From Ruegeria pomeroyi (lineage in GTDB: Bacteria; Pseudomonadota; Alphaproteobacteria; Rhodobacterales; Rhodobacteraceae), in assembly GCF_021405525.1 (NCBI RefSeq), contig NZ_JAGQAG010000001.1, positions 2,666,001 through 2,730,000 on the forward strand: a stretch of DNA of 64,000 nucleotides, read 5' to 3'. A program made the position numbers and the translations under genes. Positions within the stretch are counted from its first letter, which is position 1. Each line of letters begins with the position of its first letter. Shown here piece after piece: positions 42,344 through 50,667 of this stretch. Under the pieces are notes generated by a model. That model was given only the letters and a program-made list of their open reading frames with translations. It was not told where the DNA came from and ran no database searches.

Positions 42344-42613
42344 TCACTTCAACTGGCTGTCCTTTGACCCGCGCCGGTTAATGCCCCCGCGCGCCTTGAA
42401 GGCGCCGTCGCGTTCCTGCTGGCAATCCAGGCATAGTTTCACCCCCGGGATCGCCTTTCGGCGCGGTTCGGGGATCTCCTCTTCGCATTCGGCGCAATGG
42501 GTCAGGCTTTCGCCCACCGGCGTCTTGCGCGCCTTCAGCCGCGCCAGCTCGTCGGAAATCGACGCCTCGATCTGTTCGCTCACCGCGCCGTCGCGGGCCC
42601 AGCCTCCGGCCAT
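42344..42613 (-). CDS. DksA/TraR-family zinc-finger protein
   Basis: An 89-residue protein. The zinc finger is CAECEEEIPEPRRKAIPGVKLCLDCQ (C4 type) and an N-terminal helix precedes it (QIEASISDELARLKA). Short members of this family, unlike full-length DksA, lack the coiled coil that enters the RNAP secondary channel, so the role may differ. Convergent with the kinase gene. Confidence 0.85.
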   Translation of the reverse strand: MAGGWARDGAVSEQIEASISDELARLKARKTPVGESLTHCAECEEEIPEPRRKAIPGVKLCLDCQQERDGAFKARGGINRRGSKDSQLK

Positions 42614-42752
42614 GATCGCTCCTCCCTTGGAACCATCATCCTAGCGCGGCCACGTGACGATGCAACTCTGCCCGGCTAGACGCAGGGTCAGTCTTTGCCC
42701 TGACATATTCGACGCTTAGGCTGGCGCCAGATCGCATCAGGGAGAGTTGATC

Positions 42753-43931
42753 ATGCGGAAGGTTCTGAAATGGGCGGTGCGACTGCTGGCGCTGGCGGCG
42801 ATTGCCGGGGCGGTCGTGTTCTTCGGCTTTCTGCCTGCATATGTCGAGGACACGTCCAACAACGTGATCGACCATGCCCCCTATCCGGTGAGCGACCGCG
42901 CCGCCGCCCTGCACAAGGAGCTGATCGTGGGCGACTGGCATGCCGATCCTCTGCTCTGGAGCCGCGATCTGAGCCAGCGCGGCACCCGCGGCCAGGTCGA
43001 TGTTCCTCGCCTGATCGAGGGCAACGTGGCGCTACAAGTGTTTACCGCAGTTACCAAATCGCCCGCCGGGCAGAACTATGACAGCAACTCGGCCGAGGCG
43101 TTCGACAACATCACCCTGCTGGCGGTGGGCCAGCTCTGGCCGCTGCGCACCTGGACCAGCCTGCGCGAACGAGCGATCTGGCAGGCGGAAAAACTGCACA
43201 AGGTCGAGGACGCCGCCGGTGGCCGCCTCAAGATCATCAAGACCGCCGCCGATCTGGAAGAAGTGCTCGCCGCCAAGACGCGCGGCGAGGCGGTTGTGGG
43301 CGGCATCCTGGGGATCGAAGGCGCGCATCCGCTCGAGGGTGATCTGGCCAATCTCGACCCGATCTTTGACGCCGGGCACCGGGTCTATGGGCTGCAACAT
43401 TTCTTCGACAACGAGCTGGGCGGCTCGCTGCATGGCGAGGCCGATACCGGCCTGACCGAATTCGGCCGCGCCGTAGTGGCCGAACTGGCCCGCCGTCCGG
43501 TGGTGATCGACCTGGCCCATTCCAGCCAGCAGGTGGCGCGCGACGTGCTGGCGATGACCGACATGCCGCTGGTGGTCAGCCATGGCGGGCTGCACGGCCA
43601 TTGCCCGGTCAAACGCAACTATCCCGACGAGCTGATGCGCGAGATTGCCGCCACCGGCGGGGTGATCGGCATGGGCTACTGGGCCGAGGTCGCCTGTGAC
43701 GACATCACCCCCACCGGTATCGCCAAGATGATCGTCAAGGCGATCGAAACGGTGGGCGCCGATCATGTCTCGCTGGGCTCCGATTATGACGGTTCGGTGG
43801 AAACCGCCTTTGACACCTCGGAACTGGCCGCACTTACCTCGGCGCTGCTGGATGCGGGCGTGAGCGAAGAGCAGATCCGCAAGGTGATGGGAGACAACAT
43901 GGTCCGCGTCCTGCGCGCCCGGCTGCGCTAG
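42753..43931 (+). CDS. Membrane-anchored dipeptidase (peptidase M19)
   Basis: A 392-residue zinc dipeptidase of the renal dipeptidase family. Residues 7-28 are an uncleaved signal anchor. Metal-site residues are visible in GDWHADPL, GIEGAHPL, VIDLAHSS, VVSHGG and LGSDYDG. The ATG at 42753 has GGGAGAG 7 bases upstream. Substrates could be dipeptides or N-acyl D-amino acids. The small membrane-protein gene follows after 42 bases. Confidence 0.88.
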   Translation: MRKVLKWAVRLLALAAIAGAVVFFGFLPAYVEDTSNNVIDHAPYPVSDRAAALHKELIVGDWHADPLLWSRDLSQRGTRGQVDVPRLIEGNVALQVFTAVTKSPAGQNYDSNSAEAFDNITLLAVGQLWPLRTWTSLRERAIWQAEKLHKVEDAAGGRLKIIKTAADLEEVLAAKTRGEAVVGGILGIEGAHPLEGDLANLDPIFDAGHRVYGLQHFFDNELGGSLHGEADTGLTEFGRAVVAELARRPVVIDLAHSSQQVARDVLAMTDMPLVVSHGGLHGHCPVKRNYPDELMREIAATGGVIGMGYWAEVACDDITPTGIAKMIVKAIETVGADHVSLGSDYDGSVETAFDTSELAALTSALLDAGVSEEQIRKVMGDNMVRVLRARLR

Positions 43932-43973
43932 GGCCGGGCCGGGCCCCACTCTGCGAATCCTTGGGAGAAGACC

Positions 43974-44291
43974 GTGGAGATTGTCCTCGAAATTATCGTC
44001 ACCCTGTTGGCGGTTACGATCTACGGCACCGAAGAGCGGCCCAGATCGCCGATCTGGCGCAACACTGTGCGCGTCATCGCCTTTGGTGGCGCGTTCCTAT
44101 CCGGTCTTGGCCTTCTGGGGCTCATCCCTGTCATCGACTATCCAATTGCCGCCATGATGCTCTGGGGGGTTTGCGGCCTGATCGTCCTCGTTGGGGAATA
44201 TGAGGCCGGCTCCAAACGGGTCGCTATCGCCGCAATTGTCGCCGCCGTCATCCTGATCCTGTTGACATCGATCACTTGGCTTGCCGAGTAG
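43974..44291 (+). CDS. Small hypothetical membrane protein
   Basis: A 105-residue protein with three hydrophobic helices (near residues 2-17, 33-54 and 60-73) plus a fourth at the C-terminus. Starts with GTG; TTGGGAGAAG precedes it. Not recognised. Probably co-transcribed with the dipeptidase gene. Confidence 0.6.
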   Translation: MEIVLEIIVTLLAVTIYGTEERPRSPIWRNTVRVIAFGGAFLSGLGLLGLIPVIDYPIAAMMLWGVCGLIVLVGEYEAGSKRVAIAAIVAAVILILLTSITWLAE

Positions 44292-44313
44292 CCGCGTCAC
44301 CCTCTCCAGACCG

Positions 44314-44381
44314 CAAGAAACAAGAAGGGCCCTGCCGGGCCCCTCTCTTCATTCCGCCATAAATACTCACCCGCAGGCCGG
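44314..44381 (-). terminator. rpoH 3' region: element tail and terminator
   Basis: Immediately after the rpoH stop on the minus strand: GTGAGTATTTATGGCGGAATGAAGA, the shared tail without its GC hairpin, followed by GGGCCC-GGCA-GGGCCC (44327-44342) and a T-rich run. The stem may serve both convergent genes. Confidence 0.6.
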
Positions 44382-45278
44382 TCAGGCCGGGATCAGCATG
44401 CCCTTTTCGCGGGCCAGCTCGCGCATGCGCTTTTGCAGCTTTTCAAAGGCGCGCACCTCGATCTGACGGATGCGCTCGCGGCTGACATTGTATTGCGCGC
44501 TCAGATCCTCGAGCGTCACGGTCTGGTCCATCAGCCGCCGCTGGGTCAGCACGTCCTTTTCACGCTCGTTCAGCACATCCAGCGCCGAGGCCAGCAATTC
44601 GCGCCGCGCCTCCAGCTCGTCGCGCGCCTCGTAATCGGCGGCCTGGTCGGCGTCTTCGTCCTCCAGCCAGTCCTGCCATTGCATCGTGCCCTCGCCTTCG
44701 GAGCCGACAGTGGCATTCAGCGAGGCATCGCCGCCGGACATGCGCCGGTTCATGCTGATCACGTCATCCTCGCTCACGCCCAGGTCATGGGCGATGCGGG
44801 CGACGTTCTCGGGGCGCAGGTCGCCCTCTTCCAGCGCGCCGATACGGGCCTTGGCCTTGCGCAGGTTGAAGAACAGCTTTTTCTGCGCACTGGTGGTACC
44901 CAGCTTTACCAGCGACCACGAGCGCAGGATGTATTCCTGGATCGCGGCGCGGATCCACCACATGGCATAGGTCGCCAGGCGGAACCCCTTTTCCGGGTCG
45001 AACCGTTTCACCGCTTGCATCAGGCCTACGTTCGCCTCGGAAATCACCTCGGCCTGGGGCAGGCCATAGCCGCGATAGCCCATGGCGATCTTGGCGGCCA
45101 GACGCAGATGGCTGGTGACCATCTTGTGCGCGGCCTCGGCATCCTGTTCCTCGACCCAGCGCTTGGCCAGCATGTATTCCTCTTCCGGTTCCAGCAGCGG
45201 GAACTTGCGGATTTCCTGCATATAGCGGTTCAGGCCGCCTTCGGGCGTGGGGGCCGGCAGGGTGGTGTAATTCGCCAT
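44382..45278 (-). CDS. rpoH: RNA polymerase sigma-32 (heat-shock) factor
   Basis: A 298-residue sigma factor. Region 2 is intact (ISEANVGLMQAVKRFDPEKGFRLATYAMWWIRAAIQEYIL), the RpoH box reads QKKLFFNLRK, and region 4.2 ends RERIRQIEVRAFEKLQKRM. The ATG at 45278 has GGGAGGGAC upstream; an earlier TTG at 45296 is unlikely. It drives heat-shock chaperone and protease genes. A sigma-32-like promoter lies just upstream, and many Rhodobacteraceae have two rpoH genes. Confidence 0.93.
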   Translation of the reverse strand: MANYTTLPAPTPEGGLNRYMQEIRKFPLLEPEEEYMLAKRWVEEQDAEAAHKMVTSHLRLAAKIAMGYRGYGLPQAEVISEANVGLMQAVKRFDPEKGFRLATYAMWWIRAAIQEYILRSWSLVKLGTTSAQKKLFFNLRKAKARIGALEEGDLRPENVARIAHDLGVSEDDVISMNRRMSGGDASLNATVGSEGEGTMQWQDWLEDEDADQAADYEARDELEARRELLASALDVLNEREKDVLTQRRLMDQTVTLEDLSAQYNVSRERIRQIEVRAFEKLQKRMRELAREKGMLIPA

Positions 45279-45318
45279 GATCAATGTCCCTCCCAAATGT
45301 TTAAGGACTTAACATAGG

Positions 45319-45347
45319 ATATGGGTCGCCTATTTTGCCCATTCAAG
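45319..45347 (-). promoter_or_regulatory. Sigma-32-type promoter upstream of rpoH
   Basis: Minus strand: CTTGAA, 15 bases, ACCCATAT, close to the heat-shock consensus CTTGAA-N13-15-CCCCATNT. The start site would be about 30 bases before the ATG at 45278. Suggests positive autoregulation. Confidence 0.55.
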
Positions 45348-45428
45348 GGTCAAGGGCTACGATACCGAAATTAAGCTTCGATTAAGAAAATGTGAGACCT
45401 CGCCCATCACCTTGCCGTGCGAAGTGTT

Positions 45429-46457
45429 TCAGGCCCGGCGCAGCACGTCGATCAGCTTTTCAAGATCCTCCGGCAAAGGCGCGGAAAAGCTCAATGTTTC
45501 ACCGCTTATCGGATGTTCGAACCCCAGGACAGCCGCATGCAGCGCCTGGCGCGGAAAGGCGCCGATGGCCTCGACCGCTTCGGGTGACAGCGCGCGTGGG
45601 GACAGTTTGCGCCGCCCGCCATAGACCGGATCGCCCAGCAGCCCGTGTCCGGCATGGGCCATATGGACCCGAATCTGATGGGTCCGCCCGGTTTCCAGCC
45701 AGCAGTCGATCAGCGACACGGCAGCGGGCTGCCCAAAGCTCTCGACCACCCGCGCCCGCGTCACCGCGTGCCGCCCCCCATGGAACACCACAGCCTGCCT
45801 CTGGCGGTCGGTCGGGTGGCGGGTCAGCTGCGTGGTCAGGCGCAGGATGTTACCCGGCTCGAAACTGGCGCCCTTGACGCCGCGCAGGCGCGGATCGCTG
45901 CCATCGGGCACCCCGTAGCACAGCGCGGTATAATGCCGCTCGGCACTATGGGCGGCAAATTGCGCGGCCAGACCGTGATGGGCGGCATCGCTCTTGGCCA
46001 CCACCAGAAGACCGCTCGTGTCCTTGTCGATCCGGTGCACGATACCGGGCCGCTTGACCCCGCCCACCCCCGACAGGTTGTCGCCGCAATGGGCCAGCAG
46101 CGCATTGACCAGCGTGCCCGAGGGCGTGCCCGGCGCCGGGTGCACCACCATGCCGGCGGGCTTGTCGATCACGATCAGGTCGTCATCCTCGTAGACGACC
46201 ACCAGCGGGATCGCCTCGGGCGCGATATGGCTTTCCTCGGCTTCGGTCAGGGTGATCGCCACCTGCGCGCCCTCGGCGACGCGCGCCTTGGGGTCGGTGA
46301 CCACCTGCCCGTCGATACGGACCGCGCCCTCGGCGATCAGACGCGCCAACCGGGTGCGCGACAGCGCCGCCTCCTCTGGCACATCCCGCGAAAGCGCCTT
46401 ATCAAGGCGGGGCGGCGGTGCCGCCGAGATGACAAATTCCAGCCTGGCCTTATCCAT
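45429..46457 (-). CDS. rluD: Large-subunit pseudouridine synthase RluA/RluD family
   Basis: A 342-residue enzyme: N-terminal S4 domain (LSRTRLARLIAEGAVRIDGQVV) and pseudouridine synthase domain with the catalytic Asp in HRIDKDTSGLLVVAKS. It modifies 23S rRNA helix 69 uridines if it is RluD proper. The ATG at 46457 shares the palindrome CATG with the ATG of the divergent DUF6476 gene. Positioned head-to-tail with rpoH. Confidence 0.9.
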   Translation of the reverse strand: MDKARLEFVISAAPPPRLDKALSRDVPEEAALSRTRLARLIAEGAVRIDGQVVTDPKARVAEGAQVAITLTEAEESHIAPEAIPLVVVYEDDDLIVIDKPAGMVVHPAPGTPSGTLVNALLAHCGDNLSGVGGVKRPGIVHRIDKDTSGLLVVAKSDAAHHGLAAQFAAHSAERHYTALCYGVPDGSDPRLRGVKGASFEPGNILRLTTQLTRHPTDRQRQAVVFHGGRHAVTRARVVESFGQPAAVSLIDCWLETGRTHQIRVHMAHAGHGLLGDPVYGGRRKLSPRALSPEAVEAIGAFPRQALHAAVLGFEHPISGETLSFSAPLPEDLEKLIDVLRRA

Positions 46458-46758
46458 GACCGCCCCTTCCGATCCCGAGATACCGCAGGAAACCCCGCAA
46501 CTGAAACTGCTGCGGCGCATGGTCATGGCATTGACCGCGGTGATGATTGGCGGGGTTCTAGTGACATTCGCGCTGATTGTCATCCGTCTGAGCGACCGAA
46601 CCCCCACCCTGCCCGATCAGGTCGAGCTTCCCGACGGCGCCCGCGCCGTGGCGGTCACCATCGGCAGCAACTGGTTCGCCGTGGTCACCGAGGACGAGCG
46701 CATCCTGATCTTTGACAAGACCACCGGCAAGCTGCGCCAGACGGTCACGACGAACTGA
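46456..46758 (+). CDS. DUF6476-like small membrane protein
   Basis: A 100-residue protein with one hydrophobic segment (residues 22-47, MVMALTAVMIGGVLVTFALIV), a short cytoplasmic N-terminus and an outer domain (GSNWFAVVTEDERILIFDKTTGKLRQTV). I recall this protein in Rhodobacteraceae beside rluD; function unknown. Its start codon overlaps the divergent rluD start codon, so its ribosome site lies within the rluD coding sequence. Confidence 0.75.
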   Translation: MTAPSDPEIPQETPQLKLLRRMVMALTAVMIGGVLVTFALIVIRLSDRTPTLPDQVELPDGARAVAVTIGSNWFAVVTEDERILIFDKTTGKLRQTVTTN

Positions 46759-46764
46759 CGCCAG

Positions 46765-46912
46765 GTCACCTGAAATACCTATACTTTTGTATAAAAGCCT
46801 ATACCCCTGCACGCCGACACGTGCCGCGGCCTGTGCTAGTGTAAAGCTCAGGTGACATCCACCACTCACTCACGGACGGGTTCGAGGCGGAGGGGGTATC
46901 CCTTCGAACCCG
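46765..46912. other. Structured intergenic region with inverted repeats
   Basis: GTCACCTGA at 46765-46773 is matched by TCAGGTGAC at 46848-46856. A two-tier hairpin follows: CGGGTTCGA / TCGAACCCG (46877-46912) enclosing AGGG-GGTAT-CCCT (46891-46903). No U-tract on either strand. It lies between convergent genes. Confidence 0.5.
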
Positions 46913-46930
46913 CCCGACACAAAGGCCAGG

Positions 46931-47701
46931 TCAAAACCGGCGCAGACCGGTGAGATGGCGCGATCGAGACGGCGCAAGACCGTACAACGCGACAATGCCG
47001 GGCGGCACCCTCCACAGGGCGGGTGTCGCTGGCATGGCCCGCTCGACCAGCAGAAAGACAGCCACCAGCACCATTGCCGCGCCATGTCCGCCCTGCACCG
47101 CAAGGGGCACCAGCATCCATGGCCAGCACGCGCCCAGGCAGGCGCCTCCATGCGCCAGCCCGTAATCCAGCGCGGCGCGGGCAGCACGGATTCGCCCCGC
47201 GGGCAGCCAACGCATCCGGTGACAGCGGTTGCGTGCCGCCTGCGCTGTGGGTGAAGCGCTCCAGATCAGCGCCGCGCCCAGCAAGAGTGGCAAGGCCGCC
47301 GGGCCGCTGGCCAGTAGCAGCGCCAGCGGCAACAGCACCAGCCCCGCCAAGCTCCAGACCGCCAGATAGGCCAACGCAAAAGGCGCAACCGCAGCCCAGC
47401 GCCCGGCATGTGCGGTGGTCTGCCACAGATGCGCCAGCGGCGCCGAGACCAGCGGCGGCATCATCGCCAGCACCATCAGAACCCACCCCCCGGCCAACAG
47501 CCCCGGCGCGGGCAGCAGCAACGCCCGCGCCGCGGGATCGGCGAGCAGGGCCAGCGACAGCCGACCACACAGCTCGACCAGCCCATGCCCGGCGGGCAGC
47601 AAGAGCGACATGCCCAGCGCGGTTACGGCCAGAGCCAGCAGCCAGGGCATCGGCCCCAACCGCAGATGCGCCGCGACAGCACGCAATGGCACGGGAATCA
47701 T
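46931..47701 (-). CDS. DUF2182 integral membrane protein
   Basis: A 256-residue protein with six to seven hydrophobic helices and the family motif CHRMRW...DYGLAHGGACLGACWPWM, whose Cys and His residues led to the label 'predicted metal-binding'. The ATG overlaps the tyrosinase stop (ATGA), so they form a coupled operon. A role in delivering or holding copper for tyrosinase is an inference. Confidence 0.82.
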   Translation of the reverse strand: MIPVPLRAVAAHLRLGPMPWLLALAVTALGMSLLLPAGHGLVELCGRLSLALLADPAARALLLPAPGLLAGGWVLMVLAMMPPLVSAPLAHLWQTTAHAGRWAAVAPFALAYLAVWSLAGLVLLPLALLLASGPAALPLLLGAALIWSASPTAQAARNRCHRMRWLPAGRIRAARAALDYGLAHGGACLGACWPWMLVPLAVQGGHGAAMVLVAVFLLVERAMPATPALWRVPPGIVALYGLAPSRSRHLTGLRRF

Positions 47702-49161
47702 CCCATTTCCTGCCTGTAAAGGCTGACCCGCTCGACCGTGATCTCTGTTTCGGGTGCTCCGGGCTGACTCAACTCGACCGACAGCCGCTCCAGCGCGCCG
47801 GGGGCCGCCATCTGTATCTCGCGCGCGAGGTCAGTGATGTCGATGGCCAACGACAGGCCGTTGCCCGCATGCACGCCTTCGGTCGAGCTGGCCTTGCCCA
47901 GCCCGAACAGCGCCACCGTATCAGCCAGCCGCAGCCCGCCGCCCTCGCCCGGCAACCGCAGATGCACTTGCAGCACACCGGCCGCCGCCGCTCCGCGCAC
48001 CCCTTCGAGGTTGAGGTAAAGACGCGGCTCGGGCCCCAGGCCCGGCGGCGCGGCAAACTCGGTCGCGGCCCTGGCCGGGATGGCGATCTCGGTCGCGGCC
48101 GGGGTGGCCGCCACCGTCAGCGGCGCAGAGTTCGAGCCCAGAAGCGCCGAGCCACCCGCCTGTCTGGACGTGATCATCGCTCCCTCCGTCACCGGGCCAC
48201 CGGCCACCGCCTGGGCAATACCGGTGCCATCATGCAGGCTATCATAAACGGGGGCCAGCGGGCCACCGGGCAGGGTCTGGCCGGGCAGGAACACATCGCC
48301 GCCGCCTGCCGGGTTCGGCATCAGGAACTGGCGCGGAAACGGCCCGTTCGACCAGGCGCCGCTTGCCTCTTGCTGGTTGGCCGGGTCGCTCATCCACGCC
48401 GCCCAGAACCGGTCGATATTGCAATGATGCATCCAGAAGATCGGGTCGAGCGCGGCATAATCCGGGTCGCTCATCCAACCCGCCACCGGTTGCACCCCGC
48501 CCACCATCACGTGGACACGGTTATGCGGATCGCCCTCGACCGCGCCGGTCAGGCTGCCCTGCTGGGCAAAACCGCTGATCGCGCCGCCATAACCCTCGGT
48601 CCCCGGCGCGGCGGTAAAGGGCAGGCTGCGGGTTTGCGCCGACAGGCTGATATCGCCCGGGAACCAGGGCTGCGGCCCCAGCACCTGCATGCCATTGCGG
48701 CGCACCTGTGACAGCGGGTTGGCGCTGCCATCGGGCAGGGTCGGGTCAAGAAATTCCTGCGGAATCGCCCGACCGTTCGGATTGCTGTCCGAAAGATAGT
48801 TCCAATAGGGCAGCGCCCAATCCTGCGGGCCGCCTGGCTGAGTCGATATCCAGGCATCCAGAATGGCCTCGAACGCGGCCAGATAGCCCCGATGCCAGGG
48901 CAGAAAGAACCAGCCCGCATGCTGGCACTGGTTGAAGATCAGATCCTGCTCGCCCTGCGGCGGCAGCGAGCCGGCCGAAGGCACGATGCCCTGCTGCACC
49001 CAGCCGGGAATGTCGATGCCGTGAATGGCGGCCAGATACCACCAGCTGGTGCGGTCGGCGGGTGCCCGCCCCTGCAATGCGCGCACCGCGCGGGCGTACC
49101 AGAGCATTTCGTCGGACCAGGGTCCGTTCAGTTTGGCGATGTCCTTGCGCGTTCCGGCCAT
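47698..49161 (-). CDS. Tyrosinase-family copper oxidase
   Basis: A 487-residue type 3 copper protein. CuA ligands: H47, H81 (CQHAGWFFLPWH) and H90. CuB ligands: H213 and H217 (DPHNRVHVMVGG) and H245/H246 (DPIFWMHHCNIDRFW). Residues about 330-487 form a beta-rich C-terminal domain. The family oxidises phenols to quinones (melanin, phenoxazinones). No signal peptide is seen. GGAGG-C precedes the ATG at 49161; a TTG start 36 bases earlier is possible. The DUF2182 gene follows. Confidence 0.88.
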   Translation of the reverse strand: MAGTRKDIAKLNGPWSDEMLWYARAVRALQGRAPADRTSWWYLAAIHGIDIPGWVQQGIVPSAGSLPPQGEQDLIFNQCQHAGWFFLPWHRGYLAAFEAILDAWISTQPGGPQDWALPYWNYLSDSNPNGRAIPQEFLDPTLPDGSANPLSQVRRNGMQVLGPQPWFPGDISLSAQTRSLPFTAAPGTEGYGGAISGFAQQGSLTGAVEGDPHNRVHVMVGGVQPVAGWMSDPDYAALDPIFWMHHCNIDRFWAAWMSDPANQQEASGAWSNGPFPRQFLMPNPAGGGDVFLPGQTLPGGPLAPVYDSLHDGTGIAQAVAGGPVTEGAMITSRQAGGSALLGSNSAPLTVAATPAATEIAIPARAATEFAAPPGLGPEPRLYLNLEGVRGAAAAGVLQVHLRLPGEGGGLRLADTVALFGLGKASSTEGVHAGNGLSLAIDITDLAREIQMAAPGALERLSVELSQPGAPETEITVERVSLYRQEMG

Positions 49162-49357
49162 ATCTGTGCCTCCATCTGCTGAAAAGTGAGTATTCAAAGT
49201 GCGGTGTTCCGGCGGGATTGAGCCGGGGGCGATATCAATGTCGAAATGCTACCACAGGTTGCCGAGATTCTCACCTGTTGCTTTTCGCCCGGTTGCGACC
49301 GTACCGATCCCGATTTTGTCACTGGTCTTGGCGCGCAACCGCCCCTAGCGTGCCGGT

Positions 49358-50572
49358 ATGACTCACCCGGTTCACGACAGCGCCTATTCCTGGTTTCGCC
49401 TGCTGATCACCCTGGCCATCGCCACGGTGGCCAATGTGGGCATGTGGGCGGTGATCGTGGTGATGCCCGCGGTCGAGGCCGAGTTCGGTGCCGGGCGGGC
49501 CGAGGCCTCGATGCCCTATACGCTGACCATGATCGGCTTTGCGCTGGGCAATCTGTGGCTGGGCCGGCTGGTGGACCGGCTGGGCGTGACCTGGGCGCTG
49601 ATCGGGGCGGCGCTCTTGAGCGCGCTCAGCTATCTGCTGGCCACGCTGGCGCCCACGATCCTGTGGCTCTCTGCGGCGCATCTGTTGCTGGGGCTGGGCA
49701 CGGCGGTGGGCTTCGGGCCGCTGATCGCCGATATCTCGCACTGGTTCCTGCGCCGGCGCGGCATCGCCGTGGCGCTGGTGGCCAGCGGCAACTACCTGTC
49801 GGGCGCGGTCTGGCCCACCCTGCTGGCCGATGTGCTGGCCGAACGGGGCTGGCAGGCGGTCTATCTGACGCTTGCCGTGGTGACGCTGGTCGCGGTGATC
49901 CCGCTGTCGCTGGTCCTGCGCCGCCGCCTTCCCGAAGAGGCGCATGGCACCGCCGCCGCCACCGCCCAGCTGAACGCGCGCAGCGCCGGGCTGAGCCCGC
50001 GCGCGCTGCAATACCTGCTGGGCATTGCCGGCATCGGCTGTTGCGTGGCGATGTCGATGCCCCAGGTCCATATCGTCGCCTATTGCGTCGGGCTGGGATA
50101 CGGCCCGGCGGTGGGGGCCGAGATGCTGTCGCTGATGCTCTTGGGTGGTGTGGTCAGCCGGGTGATTTCGGGCCTGGTCGCCGACCGGCTGGGCGGGGTG
50201 ACGACGCTGCTGGCGGGCTCGGTCCTGCAATGCGCGGCATTGTTCCTGTTCCTGCCCTATGACGGGCTGGTGCCGCTCTACGTGGTCAGCACCCTGTTCG
50301 GACTGGCCCAGGGGGGTATCGTGCCCAGCTATGCGCTGGTGGTGCGCGAATATCTGCCCCCGCGCGAGGCGGGCGCACGCGTGGGTTTCGTGATGATGAT
50401 GACCATCCTCGGCATGGCCCTGGGCGGCTGGATGTCGGGCTGGATCTACGACGTCACCAGCAGTTACACGCTGGCTTTCGTCAACGGCATCATCTGGAAC
50501 GGGCTGAACATCGCGATCATCCTGTGGCTCATGCTCCGCTCGCGGCCCCGTGGTCAGGCGGTTCCGGCCTGA
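49358..50572 (+). CDS. MFS transporter
   Basis: A 404-residue protein with twelve hydrophobic helices and the MFS loop WLGRLVDRLGVTWAL. It resembles the monocarboxylate/oxalate:formate branch (RGIAVALVASGNYLSGAVWP; GLAQGGIVPSYALVVREYLPPREAGARVG). Divergent from tyrosinase across about 200 bases, and 95 bases before a second MFS gene on the same strand. Substrate unknown. Confidence 0.85.
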   Translation: MTHPVHDSAYSWFRLLITLAIATVANVGMWAVIVVMPAVEAEFGAGRAEASMPYTLTMIGFALGNLWLGRLVDRLGVTWALIGAALLSALSYLLATLAPTILWLSAAHLLLGLGTAVGFGPLIADISHWFLRRRGIAVALVASGNYLSGAVWPTLLADVLAERGWQAVYLTLAVVTLVAVIPLSLVLRRRLPEEAHGTAAATAQLNARSAGLSPRALQYLLGIAGIGCCVAMSMPQVHIVAYCVGLGYGPAVGAEMLSLMLLGGVVSRVISGLVADRLGGVTTLLAGSVLQCAALFLFLPYDGLVPLYVVSTLFGLAQGGIVPSYALVVREYLPPREAGARVGFVMMMTILGMALGGWMSGWIYDVTSSYTLAFVNGIIWNGLNIAIILWLMLRSRPRGQAVPA

Positions 50573-50667
50573 AACCGGAACAGAAGGGGCATTTGCACTC
50601 GTATCCGACGGCGAATCGTCGGTAAATCGACGGACCAAGGTCCCCTGCCCGGATATCACCCGATCCC

